A DNA stretch of 64,000 bases, from assembly GCF_027946175.1 (NCBI RefSeq), contig NZ_AP026671.1:1054001-1118000 (forward strand). Reading direction: 5' to 3'. The notes beneath the pieces are model-generated. The model saw nothing but the letters and a program-made list of their open reading frames with translations. It made no database searches and was not told the origin of the DNA. Below are positions 39,036 to 46,929 of this stretch, piece by piece; the first letter of the stretch is position 1, and every line of letters starts with the position of its first letter. The position numbers and the translations under genes are program-made. Origin of the DNA: Nitratiruptor tergarcus DSM 16512. Lineage in GTDB: Bacteria; Campylobacterota; Campylobacteria; Campylobacterales; Nitratiruptoraceae.

Positions 39036-40199
39036 ATAGCTCTTTGCTATCTCTTCTGGCTTTACCTCAAGATCCTCTACAAGATTATTTATCTTTTCAA
39101 ACTCTCCTCGCTCCAGTTTTTGTGCTATACGTAACAGCAACCCATAAGGTGTCTCATGAGCCACTATCGCTTTATGTATCTCTTCATCAAGGGATGGAAA
39201 CTCTGCTAAAATCTCCTCCTTCTCTCCAAGCACTTCCGTTAACACTGATAGCATTCCTACAAGATATGCTTTATCGCTATCAAGTTCCAACCTTGAAGCT
39301 ATATTATTTAAAAATGTAGCACGGCTTACTGCCACAGCTACCCAAGGATTTGTATCAAAATCACCTCCTTCATGTGCAAAAAACATGAGTAGAAGCCACT
39401 TTTTAAGATTTTTGATACCAAGGTAGGCAACCGCCTGACTAATAGAAGCAACTTCTTTTTGTAGATTAAAATAAGATGAATTTATAAGTTTTAAAATATT
39501 AAATGAGAGTTCTGGACTCTTTTTCAATGCTTCAACGATTTCTTCAAACTCATCCTCACTCATTGACCATATCTTTAATATCTCATTTTTTGATGGCATC
39601 ACTATTTTTTGTCGAGCTATTTGTGGCTTCATAAAATAGTAACCCTGAAAATAGTCAAAACCTAGTTCCTTGAATCTATCATACTGCTCTTTTGTCTCTA
39701 TTTTTTCTGCCAAAAGTTTAATACCGTTTTTCTTAAGACTTATTACAATCTTCTCTAAAGCATCTTCATCTAAATCTTCATGAAGAGCATCGAATTTAAC
39801 AATATCAAAAAGTGAAAAAAATTTCTTGTATTTATCAAATGCATTCCAGTTTGCCACAAAATCATCAAGTGCAATCTGAAATCCGGCTTTTTTATGTTTT
39901 TCTAAAATATGTGCCACACGAGATATTTCAACCTTTTCTAATACCTCAATAACAAAATACTCTTTGGGAAGAGACTCTATTGTACCACTTACTAAAAGCG
40001 TCTCATCTATATTGATAAATCCTAGCTTTCTATGCAGTACTGCCATAAAATTACTAAACAAAAAACCTGTTAGAACTAGACTAGTAGCACCTCTATCTGT
40101 TAATTGTTGTTTTTCGCCACGAAAAAGCAGTTCATAACCAAACAGTCTCTCTTCTCTATCTAAAATTGGTTGCCTCGCAAAAACCACCTCTTTAGACAT
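39018..40199 (-). CDS. EAL-HDOD signalling protein (YuxH-like)
   Basis: A 393-aa protein with an N-terminal EAL-type domain (FARQPILDREERLFGYELLFRG, FINIDETLL, IALDDFVAN, KIETKEQYDRFKELGFDYFQGYYF) and a C-terminal HDOD domain (SFNILKLINSSYF, SISQAVAYLGIKNLKKWLLLM). The EAL signature is degenerate (ELL) and some metal residues look changed, so it may sense cyclic di-GMP rather than cleave it. ATG 40199 overlaps the stop of the peptidase gene (TAATG). Confidence 0.88.
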   Translation of the reverse strand: MSKEVVFARQPILDREERLFGYELLFRGEKQQLTDRGATSLVLTGFLFSNFMAVLHRKLGFINIDETLLVSGTIESLPKEYFVIEVLEKVEISRVAHILEKHKKAGFQIALDDFVANWNAFDKYKKFFSLFDIVKFDALHEDLDEDALEKIVISLKKNGIKLLAEKIETKEQYDRFKELGFDYFQGYYFMKPQIARQKIVMPSKNEILKIWSMSEDEFEEIVEALKKSPELSFNILKLINSSYFNLQKEVASISQAVAYLGIKNLKKWLLLMFFAHEGGDFDTNPWVAVAVSRATFLNNIASRLELDSDKAYLVGMLSVLTEVLGEKEEILAEFPSLDEEIHKAIVAHETPYGLLLRIAQKLERGEFEKINNLVEDLEVKPEEIAKSYSSSLF

Positions 40200-42151
40200 T
40201 ACCCCTCTATTCCGCAAAGTTTGAGAAGTGCTTCACTTCTTGGCTCTCTACCTGCAAATGCTTTAAAGCTCTCCATTGCTGGACGACTTCCACCTTTACA
40301 AAGTATCTCTTGCAGATAACTTTCGGCAATCTCATCATTATAAATGCCATTATCCACAAACATAAAAAATGCATCAGCGCTTAATACTTCTGCCCACTTG
40401 TAGCTGTAGTACCCTGCTGCATATCCTCCCGCAAAGATATGACCAAAACCCCATTGAAACTTATTGTATGGTGGTACAGGCACCACACTTACCTCTTTGC
40501 GAACTTCATCTAGTATTTGCTGTACGTCCACTGGCCACTGCATGTGTACTTTCATATCAAAAAGACCAAATTCAAGCTGACGTACCATTGCCATGGCACT
40601 TTGAAAATTTTTGGCTCGTTTAAGATTTTCTATCATCTCTTTTGGAAGGGGCTCTCCTGTTTGATAATGCTTTGCAAAAAGACTTAGCACCTCCTCTTCA
40701 TAGGCAAAATTTTCTAAAAATTGGCTTGGAAACTCCACAGCATCCCACTCAACTCCTGCAATGCCACTGACTGCAGGCTCTTTAACTTCGCTTAATAGAT
40801 GGTGCAAAGCATGTCCCATCTCATGAAAAAGCGTTACCACATCATCTGGTCTTAGAAGACTTGGAGCAGTATCACTACTGGGAGCAAAATTTGCCACAAT
40901 ATAGGCAACAGGATAGACAACCTCTCCCTTTTCATCTACATGGTGCGTTACCCACTCATCCATCCATGCTCCGCCTCGCTTACCTTCTCTCGCTTCCAAA
41001 TCCACATAGAGTCTTCCTACGAGTCTGTGAGGCAAAGAGATCTCATAGCATTTGACACTCTCATGCCAAACAGGCGTATCAATCTCTTGAAACTGTAGTT
41101 TAAAAAGTCTGTTTAAAAAAGTAAAAAGTCCATTTACTGTTGCATCCTTTTCAAAATAGGGTTTATACTTTTCATCATCCACATCCAATTTTGCAATTTT
41201 GAGTTTTTCGCTCCAGTAAGCAATATCGTAGGGCTGTAATTCATAGGCAGCACCATTTTCTTTGGCAAATTGTTGCAGCTCTTCAAACTCTTTTTGTGCC
41301 TGAGGTTTGCTCTTTTTTGCAAGATCTTCTAAAAAGCTCACTATCTCTTCTGGACTTTGCGCCATCTTTGTCTCTAAACTTAGCTTGGCATAATTTTTAA
41401 ATCCCAATAGCTTTGCCTTTTTATGGCGCAATTCCAAAATAGCATTAATAAGTTTTTCATTTTCTGGCGCTCTCGTTACATAGGCTTTGTAGAGTTCCTC
41501 CCTCCGCTCGCGGCTTGGACCATAAGTCATATAAGCAATATAGCTTGGCTGCTTGAGAGTAAAGCGCCATCCATTTTCTACTTTGGCAGCCCTCAGCTCA
41601 TCTTCTGGCATCTCAGCTACCTCTTTTGGATCTGTAATGAGCATCTCATACTCATCAGTAGCTTTGAGGAGGTTTTGGGCAAAACTGCTTGAAAGTTCAC
41701 TCAATTTTATATTAATCTTTTTAAGCTCCTCTTGCTCTTTTTGAGGCAATGCTACACCACTAAGCTCAAACTCTATGAGCATATCTGTTACCACTTTTTT
41801 TTGCTCATTACTGAGATCTTGCAACTCAAAAATCTCTTTGAGAGCATCATACACTGCACCATTTTGCCCAAGCTCTGTATGATAGCGACTAAGCTCAGGC
41901 AAGAGTTCATCATAAACCTTTTGCGTTTTAGGAGAGTTTTTGACGTAGTTCAGATGACTAATAGGACTAAAATAAAATCCAAGTTTCTCCTCCATAAGCT
42001 GCAAAGGTCTTACAAAGTTTTCATAGCTCTTTTTTGGAATTGTCAAAAGATTTGCAAGTTTTTCTCTATTTTCCTCAATTGTTTTTAATACAAGCTCTTT
42101 TTGCTTTTCAATATTCTCTTCAGTAATTGTAAACTTTGGGAATTTAGGCAT
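40199..42151 (-). CDS. M3-family oligopeptidase (oligopeptidase A/PrlC-like)
   Basis: A 650-aa zinc metallopeptidase. The HEXXH motif lies in VTLFHEMGHALHHLLSEV, preceded by GKRGGAWMDEW and followed by VEWDAVEFPSQFLENF (third zinc Glu). It degrades cytosolic peptides. The frame opens 25 codons further up, but AAGGAGG directly precedes the ATG at 42151 (MPKFPKFTITEEN). Confidence 0.94.
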   Translation of the reverse strand: MPKFPKFTITEENIEKQKELVLKTIEENREKLANLLTIPKKSYENFVRPLQLMEEKLGFYFSPISHLNYVKNSPKTQKVYDELLPELSRYHTELGQNGAVYDALKEIFELQDLSNEQKKVVTDMLIEFELSGVALPQKEQEELKKINIKLSELSSSFAQNLLKATDEYEMLITDPKEVAEMPEDELRAAKVENGWRFTLKQPSYIAYMTYGPSRERREELYKAYVTRAPENEKLINAILELRHKKAKLLGFKNYAKLSLETKMAQSPEEIVSFLEDLAKKSKPQAQKEFEELQQFAKENGAAYELQPYDIAYWSEKLKIAKLDVDDEKYKPYFEKDATVNGLFTFLNRLFKLQFQEIDTPVWHESVKCYEISLPHRLVGRLYVDLEAREGKRGGAWMDEWVTHHVDEKGEVVYPVAYIVANFAPSSDTAPSLLRPDDVVTLFHEMGHALHHLLSEVKEPAVSGIAGVEWDAVEFPSQFLENFAYEEEVLSLFAKHYQTGEPLPKEMIENLKRAKNFQSAMAMVRQLEFGLFDMKVHMQWPVDVQQILDEVRKEVSVVPVPPYNKFQWGFGHIFAGGYAAGYYSYKWAEVLSADAFFMFVDNGIYNDEIAESYLQEILCKGGSRPAMESFKAFAGREPRSEALLKLCGIEG

Positions 42152-42391
42152 TAAGCCTCCTTGAAAACTTTTTTTCTTCATTTTATCCAAAATATCGCTA
42201 ATTTTATAATAAAGCAAAGCTTTCAATGATTTTTATGCAGATTAAAAAATATTCTTGTTTTACTCAACTTCGTTTATTTCAAGATAAACTAGATATTTGT
42301 ATGCCAAGTACAAAATTCTTAAGATTTTCGCAAAAACTCTTAGCGCACTTTGGCGCGCTACCCTCTTTTGTCGTGCTGAGAATGGATCCTT
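42152..42391. repeat. gene-free stretch with a degraded copy (C) of the two-hairpin repeat and a GGATCC-type dispersed repeat
   Basis: From about 42255 CTCAACTTCGTTTATTTCA and the AAAATTC-TTA-GATTTT hairpin match copies A and B near 43.7 kb, but the GCAG-loop hairpin is missing. A second inverted repeat (TAGCGC...GCGCTA) lies near 42333-42361. About 42368-42391 reads GTCGTGCTGAGAATGGATCC, a degenerate form of a common dispersed bacterial repeat (a similar block is near 62.13 kb). It abuts a truncated antitoxin fragment. Confidence 0.45.
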
Positions 42392-42508
42392 GGTGTAACA
42401 AATAGTGAAGCTATAAAAATAGCCTTTCAAAAATATGAAAAAAGATCCTTGGCAGCTATCAAAAGCTTGAGAAATTCAAACGAGGAGAGGATATTAAGAG
42501 GATTTTAA
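42392..42508 (+). pseudogene. 5'-truncated ribbon-helix-helix antitoxin remnant
   Basis: An open stretch without a start codon reads GVTNSEAIKIAFQKYEKRSL, then AAIKSLRNSNEERILRGF and a stop. GVTNSEAIKIAFQKY fits the second helix of CopG/MetJ-type antitoxins. The N-terminal half is replaced by a dispersed repeat. It lies just upstream of a possible toxin gene. Confidence 0.45.
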
Positions 42509-42548
42509 CAGGCTAAGACCGAAGTATCCGATACGAAGATACAAAGAG

Positions 42549-42911
42549 GTGATAGGATATAATAGTAAAATGAAAGAATATGAGCGCAATATTATAAGTA
42601 AATTCAAAGACTTTGATGCCACAAGCACATTGCAAGCTATCAAAAGCTTCAAAAAAGTCTGGAATAGTGAGCAAGATTATTTAAAGCATATAGAAAAAAG
42701 ATTGGCTGAAAAAACTATCAGAAATGAAGAGGAATATCTCTATAAAACCATAGATTGTCTGGCAAACGCTGAAACATACGTTGTAGCCGAATATGAACAA
42801 AGTTGGGATAGGATTCGATATGCATCTTTTGGTAATTTGGCTGTTGTGTTTAATGAATATGGTACAATATTAACAAGCTACAAAATAGATGAGACAAAAA
42901 AGCCTTTTTAG
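42549..42911 (+). CDS. hypothetical protein, possible RelE/barnase-like toxin
   Basis: A 120-aa protein (or 113 aa from ATG 42570; the GTG at 42549 follows AAAGAG). The end, YASFGNLAVVFNEYGTILTSYKI, after a helical part YLKHIEKRLAEKTIRNEEEYLYKTI, resembles small nucleases of the barnase/EndoU/ColicinE5/RelE group, but I cannot name catalytic residues with certainty. The neighbouring antitoxin fragment supports a toxin role. Function is inference. Confidence 0.5.
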   Translation: MIGYNSKMKEYERNIISKFKDFDATSTLQAIKSFKKVWNSEQDYLKHIEKRLAEKTIRNEEEYLYKTIDCLANAETYVVAEYEQSWDRIRYASFGNLAVVFNEYGTILTSYKIDETKKPF

Positions 42912-42927
42912 GTGAAGCATAAAGAGT

Positions 42928-43362
42928 TTGGAGCAAAAATTAAAAAAAGTACGACTGATGAAAAATTTAGAAAAGTTTTTAGAAAGCTACGAGATAAACT
43001 TAAAATATTTTGATTTAGAGGCTTTTGAAAATGAGATAATGGATATCCCATATCAAATTGAAGTGCTTGAACAAAACTATGATAAGCTTACAGATGCCCA
43101 AAAGAAGAAATTTTTAGAGCTCAATAAAAAACTTGTTGAAATTCTTGGCAATATTCAAGCAAAAAATAGCTTGCAAGAGAAAATTTTAGAAGCGCTAAAA
43201 GAGTCTTTAAAAGTAGAGCAAGAAAAAGAACATATAGCAGCTCAAAATTATGCCATAGGCAAGAGGGCTCCCACCTCCTCCTTTGCCCGTTCCTCTGTGC
43301 GAGGCGGCACGGCCGGGAGAATCACCGCGTCAACCTATGGCTTTAATAGTATTATAATATAA
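42928..43362 (+). CDS. coiled-coil hypothetical protein with an odd GC-rich tail
   Basis: A 144-aa frame (TTG at 42928; ATG at 42958 is the alternative). Residues about 10-105 are helical and charged (LEQNYDKLTDAQKKKFLELNKKL onward). The last about 35 residues (KRAPTSSFARSSVRGGTAGR onward) are encoded by a very GC-rich block at about 43260-43340 unlike its AT-rich surroundings, which suggests inserted foreign DNA. Probably a partner of, or debris from, the upstream toxin-like gene. Confidence 0.45.
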   Translation: MEQKLKKVRLMKNLEKFLESYEINLKYFDLEAFENEIMDIPYQIEVLEQNYDKLTDAQKKKFLELNKKLVEILGNIQAKNSLQEKILEALKESLKVEQEKEHIAAQNYAIGKRAPTSSFARSSVRGGTAGRITASTYGFNSIII

Positions 43363-43365
43363 AAT

Positions 43366-43584
43366 TTACTCTTTACCTAAATCCTCCAATTCCATCCTAA
43401 TCTTATCCATATATTCAATATCAATGGAGTTTAAATCATTATTAATAATCTGCAGCAGCTTTAGTCTTTCATAGATAAGTTCTGAATAGCCCAAGTTTTT
43501 AAATGCTTCGAGTGTACTATGTTTTGATTTTTTTTCAAGAGATCCTATAGAAATACTTACTTGAGTAAAGCGAAAATAGCCCAC
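43366..43584 (-). CDS. short hypothetical protein, probably 5'-truncated
   Basis: A 72-aa frame. The part from about residue 20 (KSKHSTLEAFKNLGYSELIYERLKLLQIINNDLNSI) looks like real helical protein; the first residues are encoded next to repeat copy A, which seems to have replaced the original start. No family recognised. It may be a remnant of a toxin-antitoxin or HEPN-type gene, which is only a guess. Confidence 0.35.
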   Translation of the reverse strand: MGYFRFTQVSISIGSLEKKSKHSTLEAFKNLGYSELIYERLKLLQIINNDLNSIDIEYMDKIRMELEDLGKE

Positions 43585-43618
43585 CTGGTTATTGAAATTT
43601 TTAAAATAAAGGAGTAAT

Positions 43619-43762
43619 CACAAACTTGTTTCGCGTCACTCAACTTCGTTTGCTTCAGGGTAAACCAGCCACTCATATGCTCAGACACGAAATTTCTTGA
43701 ATTTCTACTTCGTATATACTTACGGCTTTCGCTTTGGAACGAAAGCAAAGCAGTTTGCTTTC
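43619..43762. repeat. two-hairpin structured repeat, copy A
   Basis: Begins TTGTTTCGCGTCACTCAAC, then a hairpin GAAATTT-CTT-GAATTTC near 43688-43704, and ends with the perfect hairpin GAAAGCAAA-GCAG-TTTGCTTTC at 43741-43762. It aligns along its length with copy B while the stem bases differ and remain paired. A further small hairpin AAGCC-TTT-GGCTT follows at 43765-43777. Confidence 0.7.
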
Positions 43763-43795
43763 TTAAGCCTTTGGCTTGCGATTTAATGAAATCAT

Positions 43796-43935
43796 AAATT
43801 TGTTTCGCTTCGCTCAACTTCATTTATTTCAAAGCAAACCATCTGCTCGTATATTCGTCACTAAAATCCTTGATTTTAGGACTCACATATACTCGCAGAT
43901 TTCGCTCAGGCACGGACAACAAGCAGTTGTTGTCC
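43796..43935. repeat. two-hairpin structured repeat, copy B, abutting CRISPR array 1
   Basis: Begins TTTGTTTCGCTTCGCTCAAC. A nested hairpin has outer pair ATCTGC/GCAGAT and inner TAAAATC-CTT-GATTTTA. It ends with GGACAACAA-GCAG-TTGTTGTCC at 43914-43935. Only 25 bases separate it from the truncated last repeat of array 1. Confidence 0.7.
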
Positions 43936-43960
43936 TAAAACTTCGTTTTGCCCTCGCTCA

Positions 43961-44718
43961 CTTAAAATCGGGTCATCGGTGTAATATAAGAAAAGTGGTT
44001 CTTTTTTTGAAAGGACATAATATGAGTCTCAATCCCCTTAAAATCGGGTCATCGGTGTAATTTGAAAAAATTGTCAGCTAAAGAATTGGCTGACATTAGT
44101 CTCAATCCCCTTAAAATCGGGTCATCGGTGTAATGAAGGCTTGAAGAGGCAGATAAGCTTGCAATAGAAGTGTCTCAATCCCCTTAAAATCGGGTCATCG
44201 GTGTAATGTAGGTGCTATTTCATCAAATGTAAAAAAAGTGCTGTCTCAATCCCCTTAAAATCGGGTCATCGGTGTAATTATGATTATCGCTTCAACACTG
44301 CAATGGATGTGGCTGAGTCTCAATCCCCTTAAAATCGGGTCATCGGTGTAATATTTAGTCCAGATATAGCTAAATGGGAGGAACTATCAGGAAAGTCTCA
44401 ATCCCCTTAAAATCGGGTCATCGGTGTAATAAGTTATTAGAGGCATGTTAAGAGGCTATTATGTCTCAATCCCCTTAAAATCGGGTCATCGGTGTAATTG
44501 ATGTAGCTTTTGAAGCACATTCAGTTAAATCATTAAGTCTCAATCCCCTTAAAATCGGGTCATCGGTGTAATAGCTAAATGGGAAGAGTTAAATAGTGAA
44601 CAAAAGCTTGGTCTCAATCCCCTTAAAATCGGGTCATCGGTGTAATATAGTGAACAAAAGCTTGAAGTTAAAAAATCCTTAAGTCTCAATCCCCTTAAAA
44701 TCGGGTCATCGGTGTAAT
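43961..44718 (-). CRISPR. CRISPR array 1: 36-bp repeats, 10 full plus one truncated, 10 spacers
   Basis: Full repeats start at 44026, 44099, 44172, 44243, 44317, 44395, 44463, 44537, 44611 and 44683. A truncated repeat lies at 43961-43985. Spacers are 32-42 bases. On the minus strand the repeat ends GGGGATTGAGAC, a type III/I-B style 3' end, and the truncated repeat is at the low-coordinate side. The array is therefore read leftward, with its leader next to cas2 at 44.88 kb. The last 25 bases of the repeat are identical to those of array 2. Spacers 44573-44610 and 44647-44682 overlap by 18 bases of the same target. Confidence 0.97.
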
Positions 44719-44883
44719 AGTAACAACAAGTTGTCAAATACCCATAAATACGATAATTTAGTGTATCAATAGTTTTCTTAAAATTTACTTTAGTATCCAT
44801 TATTTGTCTTTTTATCGAAAATCGATCTCCGAAAAATCGATACTTTAAGTCTCATTTAATACTTAAATGAAACTTTAACACAT
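44719..44883 (-). promoter_or_regulatory. leader of array 1 with a long hairpin
   Basis: 165 AT-rich bases between the stop of the last cas2 and the first repeat of array 1. A 13-bp inverted repeat with one mismatch and loop TAC lies at 44847-44875 (AAGTCTCATTTAA / TTAAATGAAACTT). Next to it ATCGAAAATCGAT and GAAAAATCGAT form direct/inverted words. This should hold the array promoter and integration signals; the hairpin might also end cas transcription. Confidence 0.6.
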
Positions 44884-45156
44884 TTACCGTATGAGAAATA
44901 TCTCTTTCAAATCATACGCAACACCCATGTATATACCATGATCTTTGATTTTGTATATTCTTACATCGTCCTCATCTGGATCAATAAGTTCGGTAAGTTT
45001 ATCAGCTATCGCATAAATCTCCTCTTTAGTTGCTTTCTTTGCAAGGAAGATAGAGTATTGGATCCTTATACATTCTTGCTCTAATAATTTTGCAATTTTG
45101 CGAAGTCTTTTTGGATTGCTAATGTCATAGCAGATCAAATAGTCACTTCTTTTCAT
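44884..45156 (-). CDS. cas2: Cas2 (distal copy of module 1)
   Basis: A 90-aa Cas2: DYLICYDISNPKRLRKIAKLLEQ (first strand with the conserved Asp in CYDI), RIQYSIFLAKKATKEE, and DDVRIYKIKDHG. Cas2 dimers bridge two Cas1 dimers in the spacer integrase. It overlaps the solo Cas1-N-like gene by 14 bases and is the last cas gene before array 1. It is a different sequence from the Cas2 at 46.2-46.5 kb. Confidence 0.95.
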   Translation of the reverse strand: MKRSDYLICYDISNPKRLRKIAKLLEQECIRIQYSIFLAKKATKEEIYAIADKLTELIDPDEDDVRIYKIKDHGIYMGVAYDLKEIFLIR

Positions 45157-45460
45157 AATTTACCACTCTTCCCACTATGTATCTACGTGCATCAATGATA
45201 TAAACTTTAAAGAATTTTGTAAGATAGAAGAGTTCGCGCAGTGATATTTCGGTATTGAGACTGAGGTAGAGTGCATAAATTTTGTTATATGAAACAATAA
45301 ATTGAGTATCTTCGATTCTGATATCCAGATATCCATCATTAGCTTTTACTTTGGCATTTGATTTAATGATGAGTTTTTTTCGATAATATCTCTCATTGTT
45401 GCGAGGGTTTGCTTTATTGCTGACTCTTGGCCTTCTATGAAAATCTTGAGATTTGTCCAT
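45143..45460 (-). CDS. solo protein resembling the Cas1 N-terminal domain
   Basis: A 105-aa protein. After an Arg-rich start (MDKSQDFHRRPRVSNKANPR), residues about 29-95 read like the Cas1 N-terminal beta domain: LSLNTEISLRELFYLTKFFKVYII aligns with LSHRTDISLKDIATIAKNDTAILI in the Cas1 next door. It has no catalytic domain. GGAAGG lies before the ATG, inside cas1; the gene overlaps cas1 by 115 bases out of frame and the next cas2 by 14. It may be an accessory subunit of the integrase. Role is inference. Confidence 0.7.
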   Translation of the reverse strand: MDKSQDFHRRPRVSNKANPRNNERYYRKKLIIKSNAKVKANDGYLDIRIEDTQFIVSYNKIYALYLSLNTEISLRELFYLTKFFKVYIIDARRYIVGRVVNYEKK

Positions 45461-46242
45461 AACTTTTTCCTTCCATTGTGCGTTAGCAGTACACTTTTCT
45501 TATTTTTAGAAAAATCCTGAATTGTAAGATGCTTATCGAGAAATTGATATGCTACAAACTTGTCAATTTCAGCTCTGAAAAACTCTAAGATATCTGAACT
45601 CAAAGCTAAATGATCTCTAAAAGAGGTATGTAAATAGCCAATAAGTGGCTCAAAACCATAAAAATGAAGCCATGTTGATATTTCAAAATAGAAGATAGTA
45701 TATACATAGGATAGCAGAGCATTTACCGGATCAAGAGGCGGATTTTTACTTCTTTGCCCTTTGGCTAAAATTTTTGGAAATAACGTAAAATAGTGTTTGA
45801 AGTACTCTTTTGCCAAACTACCCTCAATTCCTAAAAGGGTTTGAAGATCTTTTGCTTTTTGCAGTTCTTTTAAAATTTTTCCTTTTTCAAAATTGAGGTT
45901 GAAGTGCTTGAGCGTTTCGTATGATTTATGGATCTTCGCTTCAAGAATAAATTTTGCAATTTCTACTCTTTTGACAAGAGCGTGATATTGAGCCTCTTTG
46001 AGGTGCGCATTTTTGTTATATTTTTTTTGAATATGGATAAACTCTTTTGGGTTTGTAGTTACTATCAAGATTGCAGTATCATTTTTGGCAATTGTTGCAA
46101 TATCCTTGAGTGAAATATCGGTTCTATGTGAGAGTATGAGATAATCTATAGCCTTCAATGGGAGCTTCATCTCATTGTCTATTACCAAAACAGTGCTTTT
46201 TATCTCTATTGATGACGCTCTATCGATGATGACTCTATTCAT
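45346..46242 (-). CDS. cas1: Cas1 integrase of module 1
   Basis: A 298-aa Cas1 with its own N-terminal beta domain (1-75) and helical catalytic domain. The expected metal ligands are visible: E140 in LLGIEGSLAKEYF, H205 in LIGYLHTSFRD, and D217/E220 in SSDILEFFR. PPLDPVNALLSYVYTIFYFEI is a typical family block. It inserts spacers at the leader end of array 1. Its ATG overlaps the stop of the upstream cas2. Confidence 0.96.
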   Translation of the reverse strand: MNRVIIDRASSIEIKSTVLVIDNEMKLPLKAIDYLILSHRTDISLKDIATIAKNDTAILIVTTNPKEFIHIQKKYNKNAHLKEAQYHALVKRVEIAKFILEAKIHKSYETLKHFNLNFEKGKILKELQKAKDLQTLLGIEGSLAKEYFKHYFTLFPKILAKGQRSKNPPLDPVNALLSYVYTIFYFEISTWLHFYGFEPLIGYLHTSFRDHLALSSDILEFFRAEIDKFVAYQFLDKHLTIQDFSKNKKSVLLTHNGRKKLWTNLKIFIEGQESAIKQTLATMRDIIEKNSSLNQMPK

Positions 46243-46514
46243 ATAACAACTGTTCCTTTGTCAAAAGGCAACTGCTTTGCTTTGCCGAGCAAAATAGCAT
46301 CCTTTTCAACTTCAACAATATTGATTCTATCAACTTCAGCATCCATTCTCAAAAAGAGTTTTCTTATCAATTTTTCGAGATCTTTTTGTGATAGATAACT
46401 CTCCACTGCACTCTTTTGCCCGCCAAAGGCAAAAGAGTAAACTACTTTTCTTACCTTATAGAGTCGCTTTTTATCTGCTATGTCATAACAAATAAGATAG
46501 AGTTTAGTCTTCAT
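46239..46514 (-). CDS. cas2: Cas2 (proximal copy of module 1)
   Basis: A 91-aa protein: LYLICYDIADKKRLYKVRKVVYSF, SAVESYLSQKDLEKLIRKL, and DRINIVEVEKDAILLG follow the Cas2 ferredoxin-like fold, with the conserved Asp in CYDI. It overlaps the upstream lipoprotein gene by 11 bases and cas1 by 4. With the copy beyond cas1, module 1 carries two different Cas2 proteins. Confidence 0.92.
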   Translation of the reverse strand: MKTKLYLICYDIADKKRLYKVRKVVYSFAFGGQKSAVESYLSQKDLEKLIRKLFLRMDAEVDRINIVEVEKDAILLGKAKQLPFDKGTVVI

Positions 46515-46887
46515 CGACTCTGCTTTTCAAGGATGCAACAAAACTACAATCTTTTTTAATGGCAGACTGCTGTAACGCTTCATATTCACCTTTTAGGCGG
46601 CTTAATTCTTCAGCTTTGTCGCCACTTGCCAAAAAGAAAAGAGCCGGCCAAAACACTACTAAACCCACAGTGGTTGCTAATACATCTCGCTTATGAGCTT
46701 TATCTTGAACACCTGCAATTTCAGATACTTTTGCAGAAACTCTTGCCATCTCGTCTTGAAGCTGTTCACAAGAGTAATGACGGTATTGCAATGGAGATAC
46801 ATACGCAGCATTGATATCTTCAGCCTTTTTGGCACATCCTGTGAATAAGACTCCCAACATGAGAGACAAAGAAACAATTTTTCTCAT
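46504..46887 (-). CDS. lipoprotein with a second hydrophobic segment
   Basis: A 127-aa protein with lipobox LGVLFTGC (Cys18), YRHYSCEQLQDEMARVSAKVSEI, a membrane segment (TTVGLVVFWPALFFLAS), and a C-terminal coiled coil (ELSRLKGEYEALQQSAIKKDC). Small proteins of this style are found widely in proteobacteria and mobile elements. A role in the CRISPR system is not evident, but its end overlaps cas2, so it shares the transcript. Confidence 0.7.
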   Translation of the reverse strand: MRKIVSLSLMLGVLFTGCAKKAEDINAAYVSPLQYRHYSCEQLQDEMARVSAKVSEIAGVQDKAHKRDVLATTVGLVVFWPALFFLASGDKAEELSRLKGEYEALQQSAIKKDCSFVASLKSRVDED

Positions 46888-46929
46888 AACAACCTCCAGT
46901 TTTTGAGGAGATTGTAGTAGATAAAACCG

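Noticed and set aside
43557-43823. 88-aa minus-strand frame with duplicated KLSEAKQIYD / KLSDAKQVCD
   Set aside because: It is a translation of structured repeat copies A and B; the peptide duplication is the DNA repeat.
44549-44800. 83-aa minus-strand frame running from the leader into array 1
   Set aside because: Most of it is repeat and spacer sequence with a repeating peptide (YYTDDPILRG); no ribosome site; explained by the CRISPR array.
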